NCBI GenBank assembly: GCA_009728235.1 | Contig: WNZI01000001.1 | Coordinates: 124,001 to 188,000, forward strand | From: Vibrio cholerae | GTDB taxonomy: Bacteria > Actinomycetota > Actinomycetes > Actinomycetales > Micrococcaceae | Length of the DNA: 64,000 nucleotides | Direction: 5' to 3' | Shown: positions 9,123 through 19,605 of the stretch, one piece after another | How positions within the stretch are numbered: the stretch's first letter is position 1 | How the letters are laid out: every line of letters begins with the position of its first letter | Program-made: the position numbers and the translations under genes | Notes under the pieces: generated by a model | What the model was told of the DNA's origin: nothing | Seen by the model: only the letters and a program-made list of their open reading frames with translations | Databases searched by the model: none

Positions 9123-9490
9123 TTACAACAGTTCGGGCGGCTTCCCCTGACCGGTGTCCTCGAACGGGGCGTCCGCCGCCCCGGCGACCCTCGCACGTTC
9201 GATGAGTTCCCGCCACGGAGCCTCCAGTCGGCTCTCGGGTAGGGTCACCGCGGTGTAGCCGATGGTGATGCGGTAGGTGAAACGGTCGCGCTGGAGTCCG
9301 GGGGCCGAGGCGGCTGCCGCCCGGCCACGACAGGGGCTCCGTGTGGTTCCGTTCCCCCCGGTTCCGTTCCCCCCGCTTCCGCCTCCGCGAGCGGGAGCCA
9401 GCGCTGCCGGGCCTCGCTGCTGCTCACCTCGAGGCTCCAGGTCCGGGTCGTCCCGCCGAAGCCGCCGGAGCGGGTGATCTCGATCCTCAC
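9123..9490 (-). pseudogene. Emfourin (protealysin inhibitor)-like protein, frame-disrupted
   Basis: Emfourins are small proteins encoded beside protealysin-like M4 proteases; they inhibit the protease and follow it in the operon. Here the N-terminal half (MRIEITRSGGFGGTTRTWSL, GTG start at 9490) lies in one frame and the C-terminal half (RFTYRITIGYTAVTLPESRLE..ELIERARV) in the frame that ends at 9123. The shift corresponds to one missing base, most simply in the GGGC run at 9320-9322. The GTG start overlaps the TGA of the protease gene (GTGA), showing coupling. A 15-nt in-frame tandem repeat at 9346-9375 encodes GGTEP twice. The break may be a sequencing error; repaired length would be about 122 residues. 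Confidence 0.75.
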
Positions 9491-10536
9491 GACAGGACGC
9501 CGACCTGGGACCAGGCCGCGGAGACCGCTTCGGCTTCACTGCTGCCGGCACCGAAGCGCCGAGCAGCCGCCTCCACGGTGGCGCGCGCGAAGGTCGGGAA
9601 GTCGCAGTCCGGCGGGATGCTCCCGCCGAGCACGGCGTCGTACCAGATCGCCCCGGCGCCCTTCCACGCCTTCCCGCCCAGCGTCGCGGCCGTCAGGTAG
9701 AAGGCCCGGTTGGGGATTCCCGAATTGATGTGCACCCCGCCGTTGTCGGAGGCCGTACTGACGTAGTCGGCCATCGTGGCGGGCTGCGGATCCTTACCGA
9801 GGACGTCGTCGTCGTACGCGGTGCCCGGAGCCCTGAGCGAGCGCAGTGCCACGCCCTGGACCTCGTCCGTGAAGATGCCCTCGCCGACGAGCCAGGACGC
9901 GGCGGCGGCGTCCTGGTCGAGCTCCCGCTGCTCCACGAGTACCCCGAAGACGTCGGACAGCGACTCGTTGAGAGCGCCCGATTGTCCCTGGTACACCAGG
10001 TTCGTGGAGTACTGCGTGAATCCGTGCGTGAGCTCGTGGCTGATGACGGTCAGCGACGCCGTGAAACGGCCGAAGATCTCGCCGTCGCCGTCGCCGAAGA
10101 CCATGCGCTCGCCGTCCCAGAAGGCGTTGTCGTAGTTCGAGCCGTAGTGCACGGTGGCGCACAGGGCCTTGCCCGCACCGTCGATCGACGAGCGTCCGTA
10201 CTCCTCGCTGAACAACCGGTAGGTCGAGCCGAGGCCCTCGTAGGCCTCGTCCGTCGCGGCGTCACCCGTCGCGCCGGCGCCCTCGGCGCGGACGAGCGTA
10301 CCCGGGAGCTCCTCACGGCCGCCGGCGTCGTGGATGCGGCGGCTGAGGGTCCCCGTACGCGCCGAACCCCGGCGAACGGGGGCACGCAGGCGTTCGGCTC
10401 GCATCCGGTGCACGGGGTCGAGTTCCAGCAGCGCACGCCGGGCGCCCCGCGCCGCGACGGAATGCCGGGGATCGCGCAGGGCGGCGAGACGGGTGAGCAG
10501 GTGCGGTGGGACGATGCTGCAGTGGATGGGGTGCAC
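9487..10536 (-). CDS. M4 family (protealysin-like) metallopeptidase
   Basis: This is a 349-residue zinc protease. It begins HPIHCSIVPPHLLTRLA, the short propeptide typical of protealysins (PPL core); there is no signal peptide, so it is intracellular or exported by an unusual route. The zinc site is HELTH (about residues 167-171) with the third ligand Glu in NESLSD (about 190-195), and a C-terminal DNGGVHINSGIPN segment holds the active-site His. The GTG at 10536 was chosen because AAGGAGGT sits four bases upstream and it places the propeptide at the N-terminus. It is followed with a 4-nt overlap by an emfourin-type inhibitor gene. Confidence 0.92.
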   Translation of the reverse strand: MHPIHCSIVPPHLLTRLAALRDPRHSVAARGARRALLELDPVHRMRAERLRAPVRRGSARTGTLSRRIHDAGGREELPGTLVRAEGAGATGDAATDEAYEGLGSTYRLFSEEYGRSSIDGAGKALCATVHYGSNYDNAFWDGERMVFGDGDGEIFGRFTASLTVISHELTHGFTQYSTNLVYQGQSGALNESLSDVFGVLVEQRELDQDAAAASWLVGEGIFTDEVQGVALRSLRAPGTAYDDDVLGKDPQPATMADYVSTASDNGGVHINSGIPNRAFYLTAATLGGKAWKGAGAIWYDAVLGGSIPPDCDFPTFARATVEAAARRFGAGSSEAEAVSAAWSQVGVLS

Positions 10537-10606
10537 GGGACCTCCTTGACGTGGTCCCAAACCTAGACCCGCGAGCCGACATTCGGGGGAGACGTAGGCT
10601 GTCCGC

Positions 10607-11461
10607 ATGAGCGTGGAGCGGAACACCCGCAACCTTGAGCAGGGCATCCAGCGGGACTTCTCCGACAGGATGAGCTACGGCTCGTACCTCGCGCTGGACA
10701 GGCTGCTCGATGCGCAGCACCCTGTGAGCGAACCGCAGCACCACGACGAGATGCTGTTCATCATCCAGCACCAGACGTCGGAGCTGTGGCTCAAGCTGGT
10801 CCTGCACGAGCTCCGGGCCGTGCGCGTCCACCTGCAGCGGGACGACCTGCGATCGGCCATGAAGGGCATCGCGCGGATCAAGCACATCCAGCGCTCGCTG
10901 ACCGAGCAGTGGTCCGTCCTGGCTACCCTCACGCCGTCCGAGTACGCGGAGTTCCGCGGCGATCTCGGGTCCTCGAGCGGATTCCAGTCCTACCAGTACC
11001 GTGCGGTCGAATTCCTGCTGGGCAACAAGAACTCCGCCATGATCCAGGTCTTCGACGCGGACCCGGTGGCGCAGACCCTCCTCGTGGAGCTCCTGGGCCA
11101 GAGCAGCATCTATGACGAGTTCATCGCGTTGCTGGCAAGGCGCGGCTACGCGGTCCCCGAGGAACTACTGCGGAGGGACGTCACCGTCGCCCATGAGTTC
11201 GCCCCCGCACTCGTGGCGGTGTACAAGGAGGTCTACGAGGACGCTTCGGCCCACTGGGACATCTACGAGGCGTGCGAGGAACTCGTGGACCTCGAGGACA
11301 ACTTCCAGCTCTGGCGGTTCCGGCACCTGAAGACGGTCGCCCGCACGATCGGGTTCAAGTCCGGTACGGGTGGATCGTCCGGCGTCGGTTTCCTCCAGCG
11401 AGCACTCGAGCTCACCTTCTTCCCCGAGCTCTTCGCCGTGCGCACCGAGATCGGGCGCTGA
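10607..11461 (+). CDS. kynA: Tryptophan 2,3-dioxygenase
   Basis: This heme enzyme opens the indole ring of L-tryptophan to N-formylkynurenine, the first step of the kynurenine pathway. The 284-residue length and motifs fit the family: [13 protein letters not shown], the substrate/heme region [63 protein letters not shown]. It is divergent from the M4 protease (70-nt gap) and 44 nt ahead of dcd. Other kynurenine-pathway genes (kynB, kynU) are not in the window. Confidence 0.95.
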   Translation: MSVERNTRNLEQGIQRDFSDRMSYGSYLALDRLLDAQHPVSEPQHHDEMLFIIQHQTSELWLKLVLHELRAVRVHLQRDDLRSAMKGIARIKHIQRSLTEQWSVLATLTPSEYAEFRGDLGSSSGFQSYQYRAVEFLLGNKNSAMIQVFDADPVAQTLLVELLGQSSIYDEFIALLARRGYAVPEELLRRDVTVAHEFAPALVAVYKEVYEDASAHWDIYEACEELVDLEDNFQLWRFRHLKTVARTIGFKSGTGGSSGVGFLQRALELTFFPELFAVRTEIGR

Positions 11462-11505
11462 TCCACTGCTCGGGAGCACGTTCGCGGGGCTGGTAGCTTT
11501 GGACG

Positions 11506-12081
11506 GTGCTGATCTCAGACCGCGACATCCGAGCAGAAATCGCCGCCCAGCGGATCGTTCTCGAACCGCACGATCCCGCCATGGTGCAGCCCTCGAGCGT
11601 CGACGTCCGCATCGACCGGTACTTCCGTCTGTTCGACAATCACAAGTACGCGCACATCGATCCGGCCGAGGACCAGCCGGATCTCACCCGGCTGGTCGAG
11701 GTGGCGGCCGACGAGCCGTTCATCCTCCACCCCGGCGAGTTCGTCCTCGGCTCGACCTACGAGACGGTGACGCTGCCCGACGACATCGCCGCCCGCCTCG
11801 AGGGCAAGTCGTCGCTGGGCCGTCTCGGCCTGCTGACCCACTCCACTGCCGGCTTCATCGACCCGGGTTTCTCGGGCCACGTGACGCTCGAACTCTCGAA
11901 CATGGCCACCCTGCCGATCAAGCTGTGGCCGGGATCGAAGATCGGGCAGCTGTGCTTCTTCAAGCTGACCTCGCCCGCCGAGTTCCCCTACGGTTCGGGC
12001 GACTACGGCAACCGGTACCAGGGTCAGCGCGGCCCGACGGCCTCCCGCAGCCACCTCAACTTCCACCGCACCGCCATCTGA
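11506..12081 (+). CDS. dcd: dCTP deaminase (bifunctional dCTP deaminase/dUTPase type)
   Basis: Converts dCTP towards dUMP for dTTP synthesis. The 191-residue protein has a GTG start, VQPSSVDVR near the N-terminus, and the catalytic block [28 protein letters not shown], then [11 protein letters not shown] at the C-terminus. It closely follows the mycobacterial protein, which removes both the amino group and pyrophosphate; bifunctionality here is inferred from that resemblance. It sits 44 nt downstream of kynA, possibly on the same transcript but functionally unrelated. Confidence 0.95.
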   Translation: MLISDRDIRAEIAAQRIVLEPHDPAMVQPSSVDVRIDRYFRLFDNHKYAHIDPAEDQPDLTRLVEVAADEPFILHPGEFVLGSTYETVTLPDDIAARLEGKSSLGRLGLLTHSTAGFIDPGFSGHVTLELSNMATLPIKLWPGSKIGQLCFFKLTSPAEFPYGSGDYGNRYQGQRGPTASRSHLNFHRTAI

Positions 12082-12141
12082 ACCGGCGGGTGCGGTTCGG
12101 GGACCGGAACGGCTCACGGCATCCCGGGACCGTCCGTCGCC

Positions 12142-13530
12142 TCAGACCTCCGGGACGACGGCGGGTGTCACCTGTGCGGGCGGCCTGACCGGCAGCAGGA
12201 CGAGGAGCCCCACGAGCAGGACCACGAGGATTCCGATCACGCCGTAGAGCTGCGACCCGAAGATGCCGATGCACAGGGCGAAGAGGGTGGGCGCGAGGAA
12301 GCTCACGGCTCGGCCCGTCGTGGCGTAGAGACCGAACAGCTCGCCTTCCTCCCCGACGGGAGCCAGCCGGGCGAGGTAGGCGCGCGAGGAAGCCTGGGCC
12401 GGGCCGACGAAGAGCGTGAGCAGCAGGCCGAAGACCCAGAAGGTGGTGTCCGACGTCCACTCCATGCCGACCACGGAATGTGTCCGGGTGCCCAGGAGCA
12501 GGATCGCGGTGCCTGACAGGAGCAGGCCCACCAGTGCCGCCATGATCACGCGTTTGGGACCGATGCGGTCATCGAGGAAGCCGCCGATGACGGCGCCGAT
12601 CGCGGCGACGACGTTGGCCGCGATCGCGAAGACGATCACCATGCTCGCCGAGAACCCGAAGGCCCCGGCCGCGAGGATGCCCCCGAAGGTGAAGACCGCC
12701 GCCAGTCCGTCCCGGAAGATCGCGCTGGCCAGCAGGAAGTAGATGGTGTGGGGGCTGTCCCGGTAGATCACCTTCACACGCCGCACCAGCAGCCCGTAGG
12801 AGGCGAGGAACCCGATCTGCGTGGCCCTGGCCCTCCGCGGGACCTCGGGCACCGCGAACATCACCGGCAGGGCGAACGCGGCGAACCACAGTGCGGAGAA
12901 GACGGCCACCAGGCGGATGTTGAGTCCGTCCTCGCTCGAGGCACCCGGCCAGTCGACGACGGGCTGGATGAACACCACGAGGACCACGACGAGCGCCACG
13001 ATGCCGCCCACGTAGCCCATGGCCCAGCCGAAGCCGCTCACGCGTCCGATCGTGGACGGAGTGGAGATCTGGGTCAGCATCGCGTTGTAGTTCACGCCCG
13101 CGAACTCGAAGAAGATGTTGGCCGCGGCGATCAGGGCCACGCCGAGGATGAGCATCTCCGGGCTCGGGAACACGAAGAAGCACAGCGCGGTGAGCACTGC
13201 GACGATCAGACTGTTCACGCCGAGCCACTGCTTGCGGCGGCCGCCCCTGTCCGAGCGCTGCCCGGTGACCGGTGCGAGGAGCGCGATCAGCAGCCCCGCG
13301 GCGGCGAGACCCCACCCGAGCACCTGCGATGAGCGCTCCTCTCCTCCGAAGGACTCCGAGGTGAGGTACACCGTGAAGACGAACGTCGTCATGACGGCGT
13401 TGAAGGCTGCCGATCCCCAGTCCCAGGAGGCCCATGCGAGGACGGGCCGGCTGAAGATCCGTCCCGAGCCCACTGCGGGCAGGAGGGCGGGGGCCTCCGC
13501 TGGAGAGGGAAGCTGCTGATTCTTGCTCAT
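12142..13530 (-). CDS. MFS transporter, UMF1 (Atg22-like) family
   Basis: This 462-residue membrane protein has about 12 predicted TM helices. The N-terminal signature AWASWDWGSAAFNAVMTTFVFTVYLTSE matches the UMF1 group of the major facilitator superfamily, related to yeast Atg22, a vacuolar amino-acid exporter. Basic loops such as RSDRGGRRKQWLG (MFS motif A) and RRARATQIGFLASYGLLVRRVK follow. Substrates of bacterial members are unknown. It is convergent with dcd and divergent from the Mrp operon. Confidence 0.85.
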   Translation of the reverse strand: MSKNQQLPSPAEAPALLPAVGSGRIFSRPVLAWASWDWGSAAFNAVMTTFVFTVYLTSESFGGEERSSQVLGWGLAAAGLLIALLAPVTGQRSDRGGRRKQWLGVNSLIVAVLTALCFFVFPSPEMLILGVALIAAANIFFEFAGVNYNAMLTQISTPSTIGRVSGFGWAMGYVGGIVALVVVLVVFIQPVVDWPGASSEDGLNIRLVAVFSALWFAAFALPVMFAVPEVPRRARATQIGFLASYGLLVRRVKVIYRDSPHTIYFLLASAIFRDGLAAVFTFGGILAAGAFGFSASMVIVFAIAANVVAAIGAVIGGFLDDRIGPKRVIMAALVGLLLSGTAILLLGTRTHSVVGMEWTSDTTFWVFGLLLTLFVGPAQASSRAYLARLAPVGEEGELFGLYATTGRAVSFLAPTLFALCIGIFGSQLYGVIGILVVLLVGLLVLLPVRPPAQVTPAVVPEV

Positions 13531-13659
13531 GGGTGAATGCTAGCGCCGTATGATGCCGGTCACCTCCGACCCCACCGGGGCCCGCCCGGCACGATCGGAG
13601 GATTACCTTCGATAGACTGGGCGAGCCCGACCGACCCCCAGTGGAAGATCGAGACTCCC

Positions 13660-16654
13660 ATGCTCCCCGTCCTGCTAGCGATGTTCGCGCTGGCCCTCGG
13701 AGCGCCCTTTCTCTTCAAGCGTCTCGGCAGGTCGGCCTTCTTCGTCCTCGCCGCCGCCCCCGCAGCCGGCTTCGCCTGGCTCATGGTGCAGCTGCCTCAG
13801 GTCCTCTCCGCGGATCAGGCTGCTCCGAACGGCCGGCCCGGCGCGCCGCCCTCGGTCATCGTCCCCTGGATCCCCAGCCTGCAGCTCGAGTTCGCATTCC
13901 GGCTCGACGCCCTCGCCGCCGTCCTGTGCATCCTGATCCTCGGCGTCGGAGCGCTGGTCCTGTTCTACTGCGCGCGCTATTTCAAGAACGACGACCCCGA
14001 CGTCGGGCCTTCGGCGCGCAGTTGCTCGCGTTCGCGGCATCGATGTTCGGGCTGGTCCTCGCTGACGACCTGATCCTGATGTTCATCTTCTGGGAACTGA
14101 CCACGATCCTGTCCTACCTGCTCATCGGGTACTCCCGGCAGCGGCTCTCCGCCCGCCGCTCGGCGCTGCAGGCCCTGATCGTCACGACCTTCGGCGGCCT
14201 GACCATGCTGGTGGGCCTGGTGATCCTGGGGCAGGAAGCAGGAACCTATCGCATCTCCGCGATCCTCGCGGACGCGGAGGCACTGACCGCACGGGGCACG
14301 CTGATCGACGTCGCCGTCGCCCTGGTGCTGGTCGGTGCCATCACCAAGTCGGCCCTCGTCCCCTTCCACTTCTGGCTGCCCGGGGCCATGGCGGCTCCCA
14401 CCCCCGTCAGTGCCTACCTCCACGCCGCCGCGATGGTCAAGGCAGGGGTGTTCCTCGTCGCCCGCTTCGCCCCGGGCTTCAGCGAGACGTCCCTGTGGTA
14501 TCCGGTGATCTTCGTCCTCGGGATGGCGACCATGCTGCTCGGCGGCTGGCGAGCGCTGCGCCAGTTCGACCTCAAGCTCGTCCTCGCCTACGGCACCGTG
14601 AGCCAGCTCGGCTTCCTGACGATGGTGGTGGGACTGGGCGGGCCCGACGGCGCCGTCGCGGGCCTCGGTCTGCTGCTCGCCCACGGGTTCTTCAAGGCCA
14701 CGCTCTTCCTGGTCGTGGGCATCATCGACCACCAGTCGGGTACCCGGGACCTCCGCGTCCTCTCGGGCGTGGGCTCGACCTCGCCGGTCCTGTTCGCCGT
14801 CGCCCTCGTGGCTGCGGGATCGATGGCGGGCGTGCCGCCGCTGCTGGGCTTCGTCGCCAAGGAATCGGTGTTCGAGGCCTTCGCACACCGCGCCGAGGAC
14901 GGAATCGCGGGCACGCTCCTGCTCGGTGGACTCGTGCTCGGCTCGATCCTGACCTTCGCCTACAGCGCCCGCTTCGTCTGGGGTGCCTTCGCGCTGAAGC
15001 ACGGCAAGGTGCAGACTCCCTTCAAGCGCGTCCGGACGTCCTTCCTCCTGGCGCCCGCGGTACTCGCCGTCGCCTCGGTGCTGTTCGGGCTGTGGCCCGC
15101 CCCCCTGGATGCCGCCATCCAGCCCTATGCGGCATTGTTCCCCGCCGACGGCGAGACGCCCCACCTGGCCCTGTGGCACGGCTTCAACCTGCCGCTGCTC
15201 CTCTCGGCCCTCACCATCGCGGCCGGTGTGGCGCTGTACCTGCTGCGCGCCCCGTTCGAACGCCTGCAGGGGCGCCTGCCGTCGGCGCGCGACGCGGAAC
15301 TGGTCTACCGATCGGGCATCGGGGTCCTCGACGACCTCGCGGTATGGGTGACGGGACGGACACAGCGCGGTTCGCTGTCCTTCTACCTCTTCGTCATCCT
15401 CGCCACCGCCATCGTCACGCCGCTGGCAGCGCTCGTCCTCCTCGACGCTCCGATGCCCTCGGACTTCCTGCTGGCGGAATCGCCGGCGCAGGCCATGGCC
15501 GCCGCGGTGATCCTCGTGGGGATCCTCGCTGCACTGCGCGCGAACAAGCGCTTCACGGCCGTGCTCATGGTCGGCATCACCGGCTACGGCATGGCCATCA
15601 TCTACGCGCTGCACGGTGCGCCGGACCTGGCCTTCACGCAGATGCTCGTCGAGACCATCCTGCTGGTGGCCTTCGTCCTGGCGCTGCGGTCCCTGCCCGC
15701 ACGCCTGTGGAACCGGGCGGAGAGCCGTCACCGGTTGCTCCGCGCGGGACTCGGCATCGCCTTCGGCAGTGTCATGGCGGTGATCGCGATGTCCGCCATG
15801 GCGTCGAGGACCGCCGATCCGATCTCCCTCGCCTACCCCGGGCTGGCCTACGACGACGGCGGCGGGGCCAACGCCGTCAACGTCCTGCTGGTGGACATCC
15901 GGGCCTGGGACACCTTCGGGGAGATCACGGTGCTGGCCATCGCCGCGACGGGTATCGCGAGCCTCATCTTCATCCGTGGCCGCGGGGACAAGCGCGCCGG
16001 GCGGACGACGTCGAGGACGGCTCGGTGGACGGCGGGCAGGAGCCGCTCAACGCGGGAGGCCGCGAGGGCGCCGCACGCCTCCTCGCCGCGCGCTTCGCCG
16101 ACGTCTCCCGTGATCCCTGGCTCGTCGCCGGGCGGACACTCGCGCCCGAGCGCCGGTCGATCATCTTCGAGGTCATCACCCGGCTGCTGTTCCACACCAT
16201 GATCGTGCTGTCGATCTACCTCCTTATCGCCGGTCACAACCTCCCCGGTGGTGGATTCGCCGGCGGTCTGATGGCGGGTCTGGCGCTCGCGGTCCGGTAC
16301 CTCGCGGGCGGACGCTTCGAGCTCGCGGAGGCGAGTCCCGTCAGTGCGGGTACCCTGCTGGGCGTCGGTCTCGCGATCGTCTCGCTGACGGCCGCAGCTC
16401 CGCTGTTCGTCGGCGGAGCCATCCTGGAGAGCTACGTCCTGGAGTTCTGGCTGCCGGTCTTCGGCGACGTGAAGTTCGTGACCTCCACCATCTTCGACGT
16501 CGGTGTGTACATCATCGTCGTCGGCCTCGTGCTGGACGTCCTGCGGAGCCTCGGTTCGGAGATCGACGAGCGCAGCGAGACGGGGCGGCCCATCGAGGAA
16601 GAGGCCGGTCCGGACGCCCTCGTACCGCCCACCGTCGAAGGAGTCCGGCCGTGA
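13660..16654 (+). pseudogene. mrpA: Na+(K+)/H+ antiporter subunit A, MrpA-MrpB fusion, two -1 frame breaks
   Basis: This is the largest Mrp antiporter subunit, forming proton and cation paths in the membrane complex. Three consecutive segments in different frames join into one protein: MLPVLLAMFALALGAP...YFKNDDPDVG (from 13660), AFGAQLLAFAASMFGLVLADD...RGRGDKRAG, and ADDVEDGSVDGGQEPL...PTVEGVRP, the last containing the MnhB-type domain (LPGGGFAGGLMAGLALAVRYLAGG). Each join needs one extra base, both at GGG followed by C (14005-14007 and 15999-16001). With both restored the gene is 999 codons, exactly the ~1000-residue fused A/B subunit usual for this group. The rest of the operon is intact, so sequencing error is more likely than inactivation. 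Confidence 0.88.
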
Positions 16655-17199
16655 CCGTCAACATCACGCTCATCGTGCTCATGGCAGCCTTCTTCGCCGC
16701 GGGGATCTACCTGCTGCTCGAACGCAGCCTCACCCGCGTGCTCCTGGGTCTGATCCTCCTCGGGAACGGGGCGAACATCCTCATCCTGGCCACGAGCGGG
16801 CGGGCCGGGAAGTCGCCGCTCTACGTCTCGGGGACACCGGCTGAGGAGTACACGGACAGTCTTCCGCAGGCCCTGATCCTCACGGCGATCGTCATCACCT
16901 TCGCCGTCACCGCCTTCGTGCTCGGCATCATCTACCGATCCTGGGTGCTGGGCCGCGAGGACGACGTGCAGGACGATCCCGAGGACCGCCGCGTCGCCGG
17001 CCAGAGCAGCTACGACTGGGAGGACGACGCCGACGTCCTCGCCGAGACGTCCGACTTCTTCGACGACGAGTCCGACGGCGTCCGGGACGCACGCCGGGAC
17101 AGCCACGCCGGCGAGGACGGGGATGCCGTCGACGTCGGTGGTCCCGCCGACGGCGACCGACACGCGGCACGGGCACCGCGGACGGGGAAGGACTCGTGA
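16651..17199 (+). CDS. mrpC: Na+(K+)/H+ antiporter subunit C
   Basis: This is a small NuoK-like membrane subunit of the Mrp complex. The first ~105 residues give three TM helices with LLLERSLTRVLLGLILLGNGANILIL and LPQALILTAIVITFAVTAFVLGI, which are standard for MrpC. The protein is 182 residues; the extra ~70 at the C-terminus are cytoplasmic and strongly acidic (DWEDDADVLAETSDFFDDES), ending basic. The GTG start overlaps the mrpA stop by four bases. Confidence 0.92.
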   Translation: MTVNITLIVLMAAFFAAGIYLLLERSLTRVLLGLILLGNGANILILATSGRAGKSPLYVSGTPAEEYTDSLPQALILTAIVITFAVTAFVLGIIYRSWVLGREDDVQDDPEDRRVAGQSSYDWEDDADVLAETSDFFDDESDGVRDARRDSHAGEDGDAVDVGGPADGDRHAARAPRTGKDS

Positions 17200-18806
17200 T
17201 CGCCGCCGACCTCGCGCCGCTCGCCGTCGTCCTGCCGTTCCTGGGCGCGGCCGTCACCTTCATCCTCATCCGGCACTCGCGGGCACAGCGGGCGGTGAGC
17301 ATCTCCACGCTCAGCATCACCCTGCTCATCGAAGTGGTGATGCTGCTCGCCGCACCGTCGACGGGGACGCACGCGGTGAGGCTCGGAGGTTGGGACGCGC
17401 CGTTCGGGATCGTGCTCGTCGTGGACCAGTTCTCGGCGCTCATGCTCGTCATCTCCTCGGCCGTCAGCCTCGCGGTCCTGATCTACGCGGCCGGACAGGG
17501 CATGGCCGACGGTGACGAGGACGGGCCGGTGTCGATCTTCCATCCGACCTACCTGATCCTCGTGGCGGGAGTGTCTAACGCCTTCCTCACGGGTGACCTG
17601 TTCAACCTGTACGTGGGCTTCGAGATCCTGCTGACCGCGAGCTACGTCCTCATGACGCTCGGCGGTACGGCTCCCCGCATCCGAGCGGGTGTCACGTACG
17701 TCGTCGTCAGCGTGGTGTCCTCGATGCTGTTCCTCATCGCCATCGGGATGATCTACGGAGCGACGGGCACCATCAACATGGCGGATCTCGCCGTGAAGCT
17801 CGAGGACGTCGATCCTGCCACGCAGATGGTGCTGCACCTGATGCTCCTCGTGGCATTCGGCATCAAGGCCGCCGTCTTCCCGCTCTCCTTCTGGCTGCCG
17901 GACTCCTATCCGACCGCACCCGCGCCCGTGACAGCGGTGTTCGCGGGCCTGCTGACCAAGGTGGGTGTCTACGCGATGGTACGCGTGGAGACCCTGCTGT
18001 TCCCCGGTGACCGCATCAACTCGCTCCTGATGATCGTCGCCCTGCTGACGATGCTCGTGGGGATCCTCGGTGCCCTCGCGCAAGCGGACATCAAGAGACT
18101 GCTCTCCTTCACGCTGGTCAGCCACATCGGCTACATGGTCTTCGGACTGGCGATCTCCACGCGGATCGGCCTGGGGGCGGCCGTCTACTACGTGGCGCAC
18201 CACATCACCGTCCAGACGAGCCTGTTCCTCGTCACGGGGCTGATCGAGCGCCGCGGCGGAACGGCCAATGTCGACCGCCTGGGCGGGCTGGCCAAACTGT
18301 CGCCGCTGCTCGGCATCCTGTTCTTCCTCCCGGCCATGAACCTCGCCGGTATACCGCCGTTCTCGGGCTTCCTCGGGAAACTCGGACTGATCCAGGCGGG
18401 CGTGGAGCTCGGCACACCTCTGGCCTACCTCCTCGTGGCCGGGGGAGTGGCCACGAGCCTGCTGACGCTCCTGGTCATGGCCCGCGTCTGGAACCGGGCG
18501 TTCTGGCGCAGCCCTGCCGACGCCGAGGACCCTGACCCGATCCTGCTGGCCAGCAAGGCGGACGGATCGAGTGTCGGCACCTCCAGGCACGTGACGGACG
18601 AGGACACGGGCCGCTTCGCGGGGAAGGACCCCGTCACCCTGCTGCCGCGGAGCATGACCGGTCCGACGATCGGCCTCGTGGCACTCGGCCTCGGCCTGAC
18701 GTTCCTGGCGGGTCCACTCTTCGAGCTCAGCGATGGCGCGGCACAGGAGATGCTCGACCGCACGCCGTACATCGAGGCAGTCCTCGGAGTGGGGGCGGAC
18801 GGATGA
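17196..18806 (+). CDS. mrpD: Na+(K+)/H+ antiporter subunit D
   Basis: This 536-residue NuoN/L-like subunit has about 14 TM helices and conserved charged segments typical of proton-translocating antiporter modules (NLYVGFEILLTASYVLM, KAAVFPLSFWLPDSYPTAPAPV, LLTKVGVYAMVR, QADIKRLLSFTLVSHIGYM). A hydrophilic insertion of ~40 residues (SPADAEDPDPILLASK..) precedes the last helix. GTG start, 4-nt overlap with mrpC; same overlap pattern into mrpE, so one transcript with coupled translation. Confidence 0.94.
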   Translation: MIAADLAPLAVVLPFLGAAVTFILIRHSRAQRAVSISTLSITLLIEVVMLLAAPSTGTHAVRLGGWDAPFGIVLVVDQFSALMLVISSAVSLAVLIYAAGQGMADGDEDGPVSIFHPTYLILVAGVSNAFLTGDLFNLYVGFEILLTASYVLMTLGGTAPRIRAGVTYVVVSVVSSMLFLIAIGMIYGATGTINMADLAVKLEDVDPATQMVLHLMLLVAFGIKAAVFPLSFWLPDSYPTAPAPVTAVFAGLLTKVGVYAMVRVETLLFPGDRINSLLMIVALLTMLVGILGALAQADIKRLLSFTLVSHIGYMVFGLAISTRIGLGAAVYYVAHHITVQTSLFLVTGLIERRGGTANVDRLGGLAKLSPLLGILFFLPAMNLAGIPPFSGFLGKLGLIQAGVELGTPLAYLLVAGGVATSLLTLLVMARVWNRAFWRSPADAEDPDPILLASKADGSSVGTSRHVTDEDTGRFAGKDPVTLLPRSMTGPTIGLVALGLGLTFLAGPLFELSDGAAQEMLDRTPYIEAVLGVGADG

Positions 18807-19351
18807 GCCGCCAGCACATCCCGCTCATCACCGAGCTCCCGCTCGTCATCTGGCTCGTCCTCGTCTGGGGTGCCCTCTGGCAGGATTTCGGGCCGGGCAA
18901 CCTCGTCTTCGGAGCGATCATCGCCTACGCCGTCGTGAACTTCTTCTACCTTCCACCGGTCGAACTGACGGGCCGTTTCAATGTGCTCTGGCTGGTTCCG
19001 TTCATCGGGCGGTTCCTGTTCAGGCTGCTGGTCGCCAGCGTGGAGGTCTTCTGGCTCGGGGTGGTGCGGGGACCCACCCTGCGCAACGCCGTCGTCGCCG
19101 TCGAGCTGCGCAGCCACTCCGATTTCCTCGTCACCGCGACGGGGCACGCCATCTCGCTCATCCCGGGGTCGCTCGTGCTCGAAGTGGACCGGTCGACGTC
19201 GACGCTCTACCTCCACTGCCTGAACGTGGCCTCGGAGGAGGACGCCGACGTCATCCGCCGCGACGTCCTGGCCACCGAGGCCTGGCTGATCCGGGTGATG
19301 GGCAGTCGCGCGGACCTGGCCGCACTGCGCGCCGAGGAGGCACGGCCATGA
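18803..19351 (+). CDS. mrpE: Na+(K+)/H+ antiporter subunit E
   Basis: The 182-residue MrpE has two N-terminal TM helices, a third near residues 65-85, and a soluble C-terminal domain with TATGHAISLIPGSLVLEVD, the family hallmark. Overlaps mrpD and mrpF by four bases each. Structural subunit of the Mrp complex, needed for assembly. Confidence 0.92.
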   Translation: MSRQHIPLITELPLVIWLVLVWGALWQDFGPGNLVFGAIIAYAVVNFFYLPPVELTGRFNVLWLVPFIGRFLFRLLVASVEVFWLGVVRGPTLRNAVVAVELRSHSDFLVTATGHAISLIPGSLVLEVDRSTSTLYLHCLNVASEEDADVIRRDVLATEAWLIRVMGSRADLAALRAEEARP

Positions 19352-19605
19352 CACCCGTCATCTATGTCGTCGGAGGAATACTCTCGGTCGCGGCGGTCCT
19401 GGCGCTCTACAGGGCCGTCCGGGGACCGTCGATCCTCGACCGTGTGCTGGCGCTCGATGTCGTCCTCGCGGTCATCGGTGCGGGGCTCGTGCTGAACATG
19501 CTGGTGAACCGGCACCTGGACAACCTGATCCTGCTCGTCGCCGTCTCCCTGATCGGGTTCATCGGATCCGTGACCGTGGCACGCTTCGTCACGGACCGGA
19601 AGTGA
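19348..19605 (+). CDS. mrpF: Na+(K+)/H+ antiporter subunit F
   Basis: The 85-residue protein has three TM helices and the family segment ALYRAVRGPSILDRVLALDV followed by NLILLVAVSLIGFIGSVTVARF. The ATG overlaps the mrpE stop (ATGA) and its own stop overlaps the GTG of mrpG. MrpF resembles part of the bile-acid/cation subunits and is required for the assembled antiporter. Confidence 0.92.
   Translation: MTPVIYVVGGILSVAAVLALYRAVRGPSILDRVLALDVVLAVIGAGLVLNMLVNRHLDNLILLVAVSLIGFIGSVTVARFVTDRK

Noticed and set aside
13977-15731. Long minus-strand frame opposite mrpA
   Set aside because: Composition is His/Glu/Gln/Arg-rich antisense shadow with no domain; the plus strand encodes a recognisable Mrp subunit.
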